64,000 nucleotides of DNA from a virus, in the IMG/VR virus record IMGVR_UViG_3300034117_001582, positions 62,001-126,000 of that record; one strand, given 5' to 3'. How positions within the stretch are numbered: position 1 is the stretch's first letter; every line of letters begins with the position of its first letter. Under the pieces are notes generated by a model. The model worked only from the letters and a program-made list of their open reading frames with translations, was not told the origin of the DNA and did not search any database. The translations under genes were made by a program, and so were the position numbers. Below, one piece after another: positions 35,642 to 45,089 of the stretch.

Positions 35642-38600
35642 TATGTGAATGTTTTTTTCAAATTAAATTTATCACCCGAAGAGTTAGAATCTGAATAAAT
35701 TTTCTTTAAATCCTCATCATACGGAGCGGTTGAAGTTAAAATTATTTCATAAGTCATTATTCTTTTTTTAGATGTGAAAGTTGTTTTATAAGTATTAAAG
35801 TTATTCTTAAAGTAATCGTCTTTAAATTTCTTAAAATGTTTGTCTGTTTCTGTTTTTGAATTTTTATAGTTTTTAACAAGTTCTTCATTCACGTTTTTAG
35901 ATAAAAAATCAAACCATTTCTTTTTATCCTCATCGTTAGCGTTTGGTAATCCATTATCCACACACCCTTGTACAAATTTAGTTGGGTCATCAATTATTTC
36001 TTTTCCAAATAACATAAAGAATCTATTATAACTTGGTACTCCATTAGTGTTACTATCATTAAAATAACTATCAAAAGTAAAACTATCATTATATTCTGTA
36101 TTACCAGATGGTATTATATTATTTGTTAATTCATTATAAAACTTACCAATATCATTTTTAATTTCTTCTGAGTCCGCAAGTAGTTCCTGTAGAGTATTAG
36201 TAACCGTCGCTTTGTTTGGTGGGGTAATTTGGGTTGTTCCTGATATATTATACACTATAACCTTACCTTTATTTGTTATGTATCCGTCATGAGCATTACT
36301 GACATAATTAATTTTATCTATAATGTTAATTAATTTAAGTTCTTCGTTAGATATTTGTGTTGAGTAATTGTTCAATTCCCCAATTAATAGTGGCGACTTA
36401 TTATCAATTAATGTTTGTATGTGTTTTTTAATTTTTCTTTTTTGTGGATTCGCTAAGTCTTCAAGTTCTAAACCATCTAATAAAGGACAAGTATTATCAT
36501 CAACATCTTTGTTAGCCAATTTCACTAAATTTTCAACTTTTTCTTGTGTTTTGGACGATTTACCAAATATCTTAACATTATCTGTAGTTCCGACACCAAT
36601 ATAACCATCAACATATTTTTTATCTTTTGTAAATATTTGTAAACCACCAAGTAAAAATTCATTATTAATTTTTTCAAGCGTATCTATTGTTGTTGTTAAA
36701 CTAGATTTAGTACTATCAATTAATTGTTTCATTATATCTGTATAACTAATAGTTCCAGAAACTAAATTAAGATTATTAGCGTCCAAATTAGTTGTAATGG
36801 GAACACCAATAGGAACACCACCATTTGTCGTGTTTTCCCTATTATCATCAGACTCAATTACACCAACTTCATTTTTAATAGATTCAAATAATTCAGCATC
36901 ATATTGTGACGTAACATCTTCAGTTGATTCCGCCCTTTCATCATACATTTCAGTATTTGCGTAATAATTAAACGATAACGCGTTTTGTAATGAGGCAATA
37001 GGTCCGGCTAACCCGTGTCCACCAATAAAATTAAAACCAAGTTTAACATCAGCAATCATCGGTTGTACTCCAATACCTTCAGGATTTAAATCAAATCTAC
37101 CGTCTTCATATCCAATACTTAAAGAGTCTATCACAATTTTAGTATGGAAAAAGTCTCCAACCCTTAGAACACATATAGGAGGAGCACCAAACACACTATT
37201 AGTTACATCATTATATATCAACTTAGTATTATTACCATCCATAGAAACCGTAGGGATAGTATCACCAGGTCTCATACATTGTTGTAAAAATGTTAACCTT
37301 GCATTCAAACCTTCAGGTGTGATTGAGTGGAACACAGGATGGAAGTGTTTAATTTTACTTTTTATGCCATCATATATCATTGGATTCTCTCTTTTAACCA
37401 TCTCAAAATAATTACACTCTGTGAGTAATTTTCTCGCCAACCTTTTAGTTAAGTCCGCCCTTCTTTTAGGTGCCACCTTACCGGCCGGTGGTTTTGTTAA
37501 TGAAGAACTTGGTGGATCAATATTGGTTTCGGTTTTTCCTGTTTGTGCTTGATTAACAAATGCTGGAGTTTCTGTTACAGTGTTTACAGGTTTGGTTTCT
37601 ACTCCGGAAGAGTTATTTTGTGGTGCCGGATCTATAGCACTAGTAGTACCATCATTATTTGTTGGTGATGTTTCTGTTGTGACTGTTGTTGTTGGTGTTG
37701 CGGTGTTATTATTACTGATGAAAGTTTTAATAATTCTCGCTCTACGACATGCCATAGCGTTTACCGATACAGTACCCTCATTACTATTACTTACATAATT
37801 TTTATTACAATTAATTGCAGAATATGTCTCTTCAATTAAAGGCCCACCTTCTCCAGTGGCCTTTGTAGTAATAATTAATTTTTTATTAGCACCCGTAGTA
37901 AAGTCTACAAGTTTTTTTCCATTTGGAGTTACTTGTTTAAAAATCCATTGCATAACCGAATCAATTCTCCTTTTTGATAAATTAATATTATATGCTTCAT
38001 CAGTAATCGCCGACGCAGACCCCAAAAGGTCAAAAGAAACCGTTTCTCCAGCATCTAACGCTTCTGATATTTTTTTAATGAACCTTTTTGCTTCTTCAAA
38101 CTCACTATTAATAAACGTAAAGAACTCATCTACCTTAACTATTCTTGTATCAACATATGCATCTAAATATTTAATTTTTAACTCAGAACTTCCACTTAAA
38201 ACAAAATTTGTGTAATCAACATATCCTGCGTCACCATATTTAATTATTTTATTTCTTGCCTTACCAAAATTTCTAGTACCATCACTACCACCCGTAGTTA
38301 AATATTTAGTTTTTAATTCTTTATATTTTGTTAACCAAAAATTATAGTCATTTGACGCTGTAACCCTATTGTCATTTGGGTCAGGAAAATCATTATGGAA
38401 ATAGAACCCAACCTCAGGAAATTGGTCATCAATTGGTGCTTCAGTGGTCTCAGGCGGAGTTGAGGTTACTGTTGGTGGTGTCGAACAAGGGGTTGTTGTG
38501 TTTGTTACTGTATTTGTTGCGTCCGGTGTTGTAAAGCTAGGTGTTGTCGTACTTTTAACACAAATGGTTGTTGCTGTTGACGTTAACCCAGTTAATGTAA

Positions 38601-41600
38601 CAAGAGTTCCCGAACAATCGGTGTACGATATATCTGTCGTTACCAAACCAACATTAATTTTCCATTCAGTACATGGTGCTGACTCCGTTGTGGTAATTGT
38701 TGGAGCAGTAAATGTTTCCACTTCCTGTTCAACAATGTTATTAGGTAACGTTTCTGTAAATGTTTCCACATCTTCAGGAGTATTTAAAAGTTGAACCTCA
38801 TATACGTCATTTGGGGTAAACATCGGGAATTTCTTAACTAAATCGTATAAATCATATTTAGTACATCCGGCAAAAAATGAATCAATAACTTGATTTATAG
38901 TCTCATTTGATGATTCGTTTTCTAATTCTTTATTAACTAATACATTCATAATTGATGGGTGATCAACAATTACTTTAAAACTTATATTACCTTTTCTTGA
39001 TGTATTTGAATATGTATATATTGGTTCGGGTCTACCTAAAAATGTATTATCTTTCCAACTAGTATTTATACTTTCATCAAAAGTTAAATCATAAGGTGGA
39101 AACCACATTATACGACCACCATTTGGTCCTTTTTCACAATCAGGTAAATCTTCATATGTATAACCAGGCCTGTTCGATGTTCTCCAAGAAAGATTTTCTA
39201 AAGAAAGCATATATTTTTTAACCTTACCATTTTTAATATTGGTAGAGTCGACACCACCCATTGGTGCAATATTTAAATTAAATGTACTATCTAAAACTGA
39301 ATTTGTATATTTTCTAATATTTCCGTCAGGTTTTTGTAATTCATCAAACGTGTAATAAGGTCTATCTTTTGTGAATACTCGACAATATTCAAGACCTTCG
39401 ACCGCACCACCTGGTACAGAATTTTTTGTAGTATAACGTATTACCCTTGAACCTTTTGTTAATTCTTGATACCCGTCGTTAAATACTTTAGATACTTGAT
39501 TGATTGCATTACCAACATGTTCTAATTTGTTTGGTGATTGATTACCAGCATCTACTAATTTTTGAGTAACATCTAAAATAGACCCTGGTGTAAATTCATA
39601 TTTTGTTGATTGACTTGGGTCGTATCCACTTGATATTCTATCAAAATTAAAATCAGATTCGTCAGTAAAATCAACTCCACCTCTACCTTGTAATTTACCA
39701 GGTAAGGTATAGTTTTTACTACCCTTACCCATTTTAGACACCCAAGTTAATCCACCAACAATATTAACAGATGCCCATGTACTTGTGTCTTTAGCCCCTG
39801 AACTATAAAAGTTTCGTGTATTTAAACCAAATAAGGACCCGGTTAATTGGTCACTTTCATAAAGTTTACCAACATTACCATAAGACAATACAGGACCATT
39901 ACTTGACCCACTTCCATCTTTATTTAATGGTAATTGTTCAAATGGTGAAATCGATTCTGTTATTGAATTTTTTCTATCACCAACATAGAACACCCCCTTA
40001 GGTGCCAATAAATTATTACCAATTTTATAGTTAGGTCTATAAGGGTTATATCTTATTTGGTCATATAAAAGACTTCTTGTCGCCACAGACGTATATTCAA
40101 CCAATAACTCAGAAGACGATTGATTTGCTGGTTGTAAGACACTAAATAACGCCCCCAACGCACCACCAACTAAAGATAGTGGATTTTTAAATGGACCATT
40201 ACCTTTACTATTAGGATAATCAAAATACTCACCAGGGATATACGAGTAAGGAGAATATGTTCCGGCAAGTTTAGCGGCAAAATTAATTGCTTGACCTAAA
40301 AATAAATCGGGGTTAGTTATTGAATAGTTTCTTGCAATTATTGGAATGTTCCCTGTTAGTAAACCAATAGCGTTAAACGGGTCTAAATTAGGTTTTGCTG
40401 AAACCTCACCAGTATCGGGGTTTACATTAGAATTTAGTAAATTAACCCTACCTAACGTTTGTTGTAGAAGTTCTAATGCAACCCTATGTTTAAATTCTTT
40501 TTGTAATTGTTTAGCCCCTAAAGCGGCCAATTGTGAATCTTGAGAAAGACTACCATCAGAACCATTAGGATTATCACTTAATAATATGTTTACTGGCGTA
40601 TAGGTAGAAGGAATAAAAACAAAAGTTGAATCTGAATTTGCGTATGGTAAACCTGTCGTTGTATATTGAATATCCTTAATGGTTAAAACCTCATAGTCAC
40701 CATTACCTGTTACATATTTGTTTTTAACATATGCCTCAGTTTCTTTTACACCACCCACAAACTCCAATTCATTTTGATTGGTATCGGTAACGTCGTAATT
40801 ACCTTGATTAATAGTTAAATTTTTAAGTTTTCTATATGGGTCAACTTCTTCACTACTTTGATTACCTTCAGGTCCCCAAGGATTTTGTAAAAATGTTGGT
40901 TTTCTTTCGTCAACACCAACCACTTCTAACTCACTACTAACAGTATCGGGGTACCCATATTCACCCTCATTAGATTTTGTTTGTAAATTTCTATTAATTG
41001 GTGCTTCTCCCTTAATAGGGTTATCGGGACCATACTGATTTGACGCAATTAATATTGGTCTATCTGCTTTACCTTCAAACTCTAAATCACTACCGATAGT
41101 ATCAGAGTAATCGTAGTTTCCTGAACCAATAATAAGATTTTTTTGTATTCTGTAAGGTTCAACCTCAAAAACACTTTGTCCACCTTCAGGACGATACTGA
41201 TTATTAGTAAATAATGTTGGCCTAATACTAACACCTTTAAGTTCTAATTCATCACCAATAGTATCACCATAATCGTATTCACCTTGATTTGAACCAAGTA
41301 TTAAATCATTATTAATACTATATTTTGTATCACCATATTGATTTGAATTTTCTGGTGAATATTTGTTTTTTGTTATTAATACCGCTTCTTGAGTATTACC
41401 AACTTGTTCTAACTCACTATTATCCGTATAAGTAATACCATATCCAAAAATTTGACGGAAACTTGATGGTAAAGTTAAAACATCATTGATTTCATATTTT
41501 GTATCACCAAATCCACCAAAAGTACCACTACTTGGTTTGTATTTGTTTAATACTTTGTGTTCGACCTCACTATTATTACCTATTTGAAATAAATTACTAT

Positions 41601-42087
41601 TAAATGTGTCGACAATCGTATATTCTCCACTTCCAACGGTGTTTATAGTTTTATCATTATTAATATAATAAACACTATCACCGTAATCGGCTCTATTATT
41701 TTGTGGTTTATAAACATTTTTTACAATATTTTGTAATTCAGAGTTGTTTCCAATTAATTCTAAATCACTTTTAAATGTGTCGGCAAAACCATATTCACCT
41801 TCATTTGTTTTGTAATTACGGTTAATATTGATTTTAACCATGTCTCCGTAAGAATTTTTGTTTTCAGGACCATATTGATTGATTGGGTATATTAATCTCT
41901 CCTGTTGGTCTCCAATAACTTCTACGGGAACTGAATCAACTATAGAATAGTCTAAAATTCTAAATTCGTCGGCAGCAGGCTTATCACCACTACTGAACAC
42001 ACCATCCACTTTGTAAGCAGGTAGATTACGTACCAATAGTTTTTTTCTAAAGTTTTCTGACGAATTAAATGATAGTGGACTTTCCAT
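35641..42087 (-). CDS. Giant tail/baseplate protein with 55-residue repeats and OmpA-like region
   Basis: The 2148-residue protein has several regions. About 70-455 holds seven tandem ~55-residue repeats (N-x-Y-x-P-E, YGDxxYxIN, GEYxYxDT, LEL-x-G) and a partial eighth. Residues ~1139-1200 form a Cys module (ISYTDCSGTLVTLTGL, TTICVKS). Residues ~1320-1450 resemble an OmpA C-terminal peptidoglycan-binding domain (FDLLGSASA, then INLSKRRIDSVMQWI and ACRRARI). Residues ~1535-1715 include TPEGLNARLTFLQQCMRPGD and FHTKIVIDSLSIGYEDGRFD. There is no signal peptide. It follows the tape measure gene, so a central baseplate role is likely, but T4 equivalence is not established. Confidence 0.6.
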   Translation of the reverse strand: MESPLSFNSSENFRKKLLVRNLPAYKVDGVFSSGDKPAADEFRILDYSIVDSVPVEVIGDQQERLIYPINQYGPENKNSYGDMVKININRNYKTNEGEYGFADTFKSDLELIGNNSELQNIVKNVYKPQNNRADYGDSVYYINNDKTINTVGSGEYTIVDTFNSNLFQIGNNSEVEHKVLNKYKPSSGTFGGFGDTKYEINDVLTLPSSFRQIFGYGITYTDNSELEQVGNTQEAVLITKNKYSPENSNQYGDTKYSINNDLILGSNQGEYDYGDTIGDELELKGVSIRPTLFTNNQYRPEGGQSVFEVEPYRIQKNLIIGSGNYDYSDTIGSDLEFEGKADRPILIASNQYGPDNPIKGEAPINRNLQTKSNEGEYGYPDTVSSELEVVGVDERKPTFLQNPWGPEGNQSSEEVDPYRKLKNLTINQGNYDVTDTNQNELEFVGGVKETEAYVKNKYVTGNGDYEVLTIKDIQYTTTGLPYANSDSTFVFIPSTYTPVNILLSDNPNGSDGSLSQDSQLAALGAKQLQKEFKHRVALELLQQTLGRVNLLNSNVNPDTGEVSAKPNLDPFNAIGLLTGNIPIIARNYSITNPDLFLGQAINFAAKLAGTYSPYSYIPGEYFDYPNSKGNGPFKNPLSLVGGALGALFSVLQPANQSSSELLVEYTSVATRSLLYDQIRYNPYRPNYKIGNNLLAPKGVFYVGDRKNSITESISPFEQLPLNKDGSGSSNGPVLSYGNVGKLYESDQLTGSLFGLNTRNFYSSGAKDTSTWASVNIVGGLTWVSKMGKGSKNYTLPGKLQGRGGVDFTDESDFNFDRISSGYDPSQSTKYEFTPGSILDVTQKLVDAGNQSPNKLEHVGNAINQVSKVFNDGYQELTKGSRVIRYTTKNSVPGGAVEGLEYCRVFTKDRPYYTFDELQKPDGNIRKYTNSVLDSTFNLNIAPMGGVDSTNIKNGKVKKYMLSLENLSWRTSNRPGYTYEDLPDCEKGPNGGRIMWFPPYDLTFDESINTSWKDNTFLGRPEPIYTYSNTSRKGNISFKVIVDHPSIMNVLVNKELENESSNETINQVIDSFFAGCTKYDLYDLVKKFPMFTPNDVYEVQLLNTPEDVETFTETLPNNIVEQEVETFTAPTITTTESAPCTEWKINVGLVTTDISYTDCSGTLVTLTGLTSTATTICVKSTTTPSFTTPDATNTVTNTTTPCSTPPTVTSTPPETTEAPIDDQFPEVGFYFHNDFPDPNDNRVTASNDYNFWLTKYKELKTKYLTTGGSDGTRNFGKARNKIIKYGDAGYVDYTNFVLSGSSELKIKYLDAYVDTRIVKVDEFFTFINSEFEEAKRFIKKISEALDAGETVSFDLLGSASAITDEAYNINLSKRRIDSVMQWIFKQVTPNGKKLVDFTTGANKKLIITTKATGEGGPLIEETYSAINCNKNYVSNSNEGTVSVNAMACRRARIIKTFISNNNTATPTTTVTTETSPTNNDGTTSAIDPAPQNNSSGVETKPVNTVTETPAFVNQAQTGKTETNIDPPSSSLTKPPAGKVAPKRRADLTKRLARKLLTECNYFEMVKRENPMIYDGIKSKIKHFHPVFHSITPEGLNARLTFLQQCMRPGDTIPTVSMDGNNTKLIYNDVTNSVFGAPPICVLRVGDFFHTKIVIDSLSIGYEDGRFDLNPEGIGVQPMIADVKLGFNFIGGHGLAGPIASLQNALSFNYYANTEMYDERAESTEDVTSQYDAELFESIKNEVGVIESDDNRENTTNGGVPIGVPITTNLDANNLNLVSGTISYTDIMKQLIDSTKSSLTTTIDTLEKINNEFLLGGLQIFTKDKKYVDGYIGVGTTDNVKIFGKSSKTQEKVENLVKLANKDVDDNTCPLLDGLELEDLANPQKRKIKKHIQTLIDNKSPLLIGELNNYSTQISNEELKLINIIDKINYVSNAHDGYITNKGKVIVYNISGTTQITPPNKATVTNTLQELLADSEEIKNDIGKFYNELTNNIIPSGNTEYNDSFTFDSYFNDSNTNGVPSYNRFFMLFGKEIIDDPTKFVQGCVDNGLPNANDEDKKKWFDFLSKNVNEELVKNYKNSKTETDKHFKKFKDDYFKNNFNTYKTTFTSKKRIMTYEIILTSTAPYDEDLKKIYSDSNSSGDKFNLKKTFT
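37740..38130 (-). other. OmpA-like region within the 2148-residue protein
   Basis: The translation shows a G-S-A-S loop, the NINLSKRRIDSVMQW helix and a later VNAMACRRARI helix. These correspond to the N-x-x-LS-x-x-RA-x-x-V and closing-helix signatures of OmpA C-terminal domains, which bind peptidoglycan. The match is by eye and moderately degenerate. Confidence 0.5.
38485..38673 (-). repeat. Cys module copy 2 (in the 2148-residue protein)
   Basis: The module is bounded by Cys in APCTEW and PCSTPP, with core ISYTDCSGTLVT and TTICVKSTTTPSF. It is nearly superimposable on the copy in the 409-residue protein at 50425-50607. Confidence 0.75.
40720..41880 (-). repeat. Tandem ~55-residue protein repeats (7 plus partial)
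   Basis: Repeats begin at NQYGPENKNSYGD, NVYKPQNNRADYGD, NKYKPSSGTFGGFGD, NKYSPENSNQYGD, NQYRPEGGQS, NQYGPDNPIKGE and NPWGPEGNQSSEE, each followed by a Y-x-Y-x-DT strand and an LE-x-x-G turn. The copies are divergent, so the array is old rather than recently expanded. Confidence 0.8.
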
Positions 42088-42100
42088 TTAGTCTTTTTAT

Positions 42101-42108
42101 CATAAATA
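42101..42108 (-). promoter_or_regulatory. TATTTAT motif, 13 nt before the 42087 start
   Basis: The sense sequence TCTATTTATGATAAAAAG precedes the 2148-residue gene. The eighth base is G rather than A or T. Confidence 0.4.
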
Positions 42109-42125
42109 GATTATTTATTGTTTTT

Positions 42126-44075
42126 TCATTTAGAAAGAACACCTTGTTGTCTTTTATAACTATCAAGTTTATAAAGAACGGTATCCATTAGTTGTTTTTG
42201 TATTCTTGGGTCACTAAACATTTTTTCAACGTCACCAGCCTTATCTCCCGATACCGCACCCGTTACGTTAATATTGATATCTATTTTACCATCAACAGAC
42301 GCATTACCACCACCCGTATTATTTGTTGAGGCCATACTTGACATAATTTCATTTAATTTGCCAGATTTATTAAATGCCTCTGTAAGATTTGTACCAATAG
42401 CAACATCATCACCTACAATACCCTTATAAAGCGTACCTTCAGACATTAGTTGGGGGGCCCTTCCTGACGAACTTAAAAACATATCATTACCACTTATTGT
42501 TGGAGTTGCACCAGTTATTGTATTACTAATAGCGGCACCTGTGTTTCTAATTACCCCTTTTATTGCCCCTTGTTTCAAAGGGTCTTCAGGGTTACCATAC
42601 CCTGTCGTTTGATTTATTGCAGTATTAAATCCCGTACCTAACGCACTAATTGCTGGAATCATAGTCGCACCAACTTCTTTACCAATATCTTTACTAGCTT
42701 CCGTTAATGCCGATTTTGCCGTGTTATTACTTTCTCTAATAGTTTCCTCTAAACTTGCTCTTTGATTTTTATCTAACCCTAAAACAACCGCATTTTTAAT
42801 AATATTCACATCTTTTGCTTGAGTTTCGGTTAATGACATCTGCGCTTGAGCAATTTGTTTCTCACTAAGTAGTGATTGGTCATTATATTCTTTTAATTTT
42901 TTAACAAATTCAGGGTCTTTCATCATGTCTTCTAAACTTTGATTACCCTCTTCATAACCAGGTAAATCTACAGTAACTTTTCCACTTTTATCTATTTGAG
43001 CCAAACTCGCCAAAACACCTTTAGACGAATCGTCTAAACCACTAAGATCAAATTTAGATGATATAAAATCCATTTTAGCTGCTTCTCTTCCCGCCTCCAC
43101 TAATTCGTCAAAATTAGCTCCAGTTATATCTGCTTGTTCTCTTAATTTATACAAATCTTGGGTTGAGGCCTCAAACCCACCGGTGGCCTTATTAAATGCA
43201 AATGAAGATTTAGTCGCATTAACTAATTCTTTTTGTAATCCAGCCATATCTGTTTGAGCCATATGCATCAATTGAAACGGGTCACTTAATTTACCCATAG
43301 CTCCACCTAACATTTGCATACCTGCGGCAGCTTGAATAGCCCCTTCAGGTGTTAAAATCTTTGCTTGGAATTTTGCTGCCCCTATTTTTTCTATTGATGA
43401 TCTTAAAAGTAACGCCTCTTTAGCCATCGACTTAACCCCTTCGATACCCGTTTTAAAACCAAAACCATTCATAAGTTTCATATTACTAGAAACTTCTTTC
43501 ATGTAACCCTTAGTATTTAAACCAACTTTTCTTGCTTCCAGTGCCAAGCTACTCATCATTGTTGTCGCTTCTTTTTGGTTACCGTTAAACCTAACCATAC
43601 TAGTTACCATCTCACCAACCTCCTCATTTGACAATCCGGTACTTTGTGATAACTCAACCATAGAAGTTAAAACGTCAACACTTGGGTTAACCATTCTACC
43701 CATACCTGCAGCTAATGCGCTCATAGATTTAGCGGCGTCTTCAAAAGTTGCCCCTATATCTTGAGTGAGTGTAAATGTATCCATTAACTTATTTCTAAGT
43801 TCGGAAGTGTTTTCAATAAGTTTACCTTGGGCATTTATGTATGAATAAGCAAACCCACCCATACTTTTTTGAATGGCTAACGCGGAATCTTCCATATGGG
43901 TAAACGCCTTAACAGCATTTTCCATCGGTTTTAATAATTCCGTGGCACTAAAAACGTAATCCTTAAATGCCGTTCCTAAATCTTTTATTTGATCCCCAAA
44001 ACCTTGACCTTGTGAATATGGATCACTAGTTGACGCATTTCCTTGGGTGTTAACTTGACTTCCTCCAAAAAACAT
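42126..44075 (-). CDS. Tail tape measure protein (gp29-like)
   Basis: The 649-residue protein is helical and rich in Ala, Met, Gly and Lys, with long amphipathic segments (LKPMENAVKAFTHMEDSALA; AAAGMQMLGGAMGKL; ESNNTAKSALTEASKDIGKE) and no enzyme motif. This composition is typical of tape measure proteins, which set tail length inside the tube. T4 gp29 has 590 residues. The upstream gp26-like gene with an overlapping small ORF is where tape-measure chaperones usually lie. A TATTTATT motif lies 11 nt before the ATG. Confidence 0.75.
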   Translation of the reverse strand: MFFGGSQVNTQGNASTSDPYSQGQGFGDQIKDLGTAFKDYVFSATELLKPMENAVKAFTHMEDSALAIQKSMGGFAYSYINAQGKLIENTSELRNKLMDTFTLTQDIGATFEDAAKSMSALAAGMGRMVNPSVDVLTSMVELSQSTGLSNEEVGEMVTSMVRFNGNQKEATTMMSSLALEARKVGLNTKGYMKEVSSNMKLMNGFGFKTGIEGVKSMAKEALLLRSSIEKIGAAKFQAKILTPEGAIQAAAGMQMLGGAMGKLSDPFQLMHMAQTDMAGLQKELVNATKSSFAFNKATGGFEASTQDLYKLREQADITGANFDELVEAGREAAKMDFISSKFDLSGLDDSSKGVLASLAQIDKSGKVTVDLPGYEEGNQSLEDMMKDPEFVKKLKEYNDQSLLSEKQIAQAQMSLTETQAKDVNIIKNAVVLGLDKNQRASLEETIRESNNTAKSALTEASKDIGKEVGATMIPAISALGTGFNTAINQTTGYGNPEDPLKQGAIKGVIRNTGAAISNTITGATPTISGNDMFLSSSGRAPQLMSEGTLYKGIVGDDVAIGTNLTEAFNKSGKLNEIMSSMASTNNTGGGNASVDGKIDININVTGAVSGDKAGDVEKMFSDPRIQKQLMDTVLYKLDSYKRQQGVLSK

Positions 44076-44086
44076 ATTTTTTATTT

Positions 44087-44094
44087 AATAAATA
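44087..44094 (-). promoter_or_regulatory. TATTTAT motif, 11 nt before the tape measure
   Basis: The sense sequence TATATTTATTAAATAAAAAA precedes ATG, nearly identical to the leader of the 8943 gene. Confidence 0.45.
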
Positions 44095-44102
44095 TAATTT
44101 GA

Positions 44103-44282
44103 TTATGTTTTCTGCGTTTCTTCTATTAGTTTTTCAATAAAATACTTACGTTCAAATGTTGGCATAATCATAATGTCACTATATGAAAAATGACAATGTT
44201 TTGCCAAATAATACATCTCATCCAATAGATGTTTTTTATATTGAGAAGAAAGGACGAAAAAATTCAGCCCCAAAGGCAACAT
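44103..44282 (-). CDS. Small hub-assembly/tail chaperone-like ORF overlapping gp26
   Basis: This frame overlaps the 3' end of the gp26-like gene by 47 bp, in the +1 frame. The conserved-looking part is KKHLLDEMYYLAKHCHFSYS followed by DIMIMPTFERKYFIEKLIEE, a two-helix pattern reminiscent of small T4-type hub-assembly (gp51-like) or tape-measure chaperone proteins. The start is uncertain. ATG 44282 gives 59 residues. ATG 44216 gives 37 but cuts the first helix. A +1 shift at TTT-TTT-C (44262-44256) would fuse it to gp26. Confidence 0.55.
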   Translation of the reverse strand: MLPLGLNFFVLSSQYKKHLLDEMYYLAKHCHFSYSDIMIMPTFERKYFIEKLIEETQKT

Positions 44283-44994
44283 CAAATGTTATCTTTTCTC
44301 CTGACGGGGCTACTACAGTTTTATTTAAATCTATTTTTGGTTCACAATCTTTTAAAAATTTTCTTAAATCTTTAGAATCGGATATGGGCATTTGATTAAT
44401 AAACTCACTAATTTTCATCCTATCGGTTTCACCTTCAATTTCAATTATATGTTTTTCTAATCTTTTGGTAACCACAGGAGCAATTAACCCGCTTGGGTAT
44501 TGACTCTCTAATTTATCTAAATCTCTTTGGTCCCCTAAAGTCAACAACCTAACCTTAACGTTTTTTTTACTCTTAGGCAACATAAAACTAAAATACCCTT
44601 GTTCATTTGCTTCATGTAATGGTTTAATATAATTTAATTCATCTATTAATATTGTTGTTTCAAATTGTATGTTAGTTTTTGGGTCAATAAAGGTATAATT
44701 ATATTCACCTCCAAATGACGTATTTCTCAAAAAGATTAATACCGCTTGAACATCAACATCAATCATACTATTAACGTCAAACCCAGGTTCATAAATTTTA
44801 TTTTTTAAAAGGTTATATATTAAACCATCTTTTGCAATATTTTGAGACATTAACAAATTTTCATCCGAAGCGGTTAAAAACCCAACTTTTAACGATTCTT
44901 TTTTTGGTTTATAAAATATTCCTTTGGACGGTAAAGAAACCACATCGTGTGGTAGGTTAAAGTCCATTTGTCCGTATTGTGCAGATTGATCCAT
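44236..44994 (-). CDS. gp26: Baseplate hub assembly protein gp26-like
   Basis: The 252-residue protein has the N-terminal pattern VVSLPSKGIFYKPKKESLKV, then FLTASDENLLMSQNIAKDGL and IDVDVQAVLIFLRNTSFGGE. These are features of the T4 gp26-type baseplate family (LPS-x-G-x-x-Y start, conserved E/D-N-L-L and S-x-G-x-E-Y). T4 gp26 has 208 residues and is needed for hub assembly. The 3' end overlaps a small +1-frame ORF just before the tape measure. No TATTTAT motif is evident in its leader, which lies downstream of the tube gene's terminator. Confidence 0.75.
   Translation of the reverse strand: MDQSAQYGQMDFNLPHDVVSLPSKGIFYKPKKESLKVGFLTASDENLLMSQNIAKDGLIYNLLKNKIYEPGFDVNSMIDVDVQAVLIFLRNTSFGGEYNYTFIDPKTNIQFETTILIDELNYIKPLHEANEQGYFSFMLPKSKKNVKVRLLTLGDQRDLDKLESQYPSGLIAPVVTKRLEKHIIEIEGETDRMKISEFINQMPISDSKDLRKFLKDCEPKIDLNKTVVAPSGEKITFDVAFGAEFFRPFFSI
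44256..44262 (-). other. Candidate +1 frameshift site in gp26
   Basis: The gp26-frame codons TTT TTT CGT can be re-read as TTT TTT (C) GTC, joining the first 246 gp26 residues to the C-terminal small ORF. The geometry parallels chaperone frameshifts ahead of tape-measure genes in other phages, most of which are -1. There is no direct evidence. Confidence 0.3.
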
Positions 44995-45039
44995 AATTGT
45001 TTTTTATTAAAAAATAAACGATTAAAACTCTTAGTAAAT

Positions 45040-45068
45040 AAAAAATCCCACCTATTATAGATGGGATT
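45040..45068 (-). terminator. Intrinsic terminator after the tail tube gene
   Basis: The minus strand has AATCCCA, an 11-base interior with two more pairs, then TGGGATT running into a six-base T tract. It lies 22 bp past the tube stop, as expected for a highly expressed single gene. Confidence 0.88.
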
Positions 45069-45089
45069 AGAAAATATTTTATTTTTATT

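Noticed and set aside
37580-38794. Plus-strand open frames opposite the 2148-residue gene
   Set aside because: Their Val/Thr-rich translations mirror the antisense of Thr-rich codons. The minus-strand gene is continuous and has recognisable domains.
40720-41880. Periodic ~165-bp similarity considered as DNA repeats
   Set aside because: Similarity is at the protein level and divergent in DNA, so these are protein domain repeats rather than a recombination or origin repeat.
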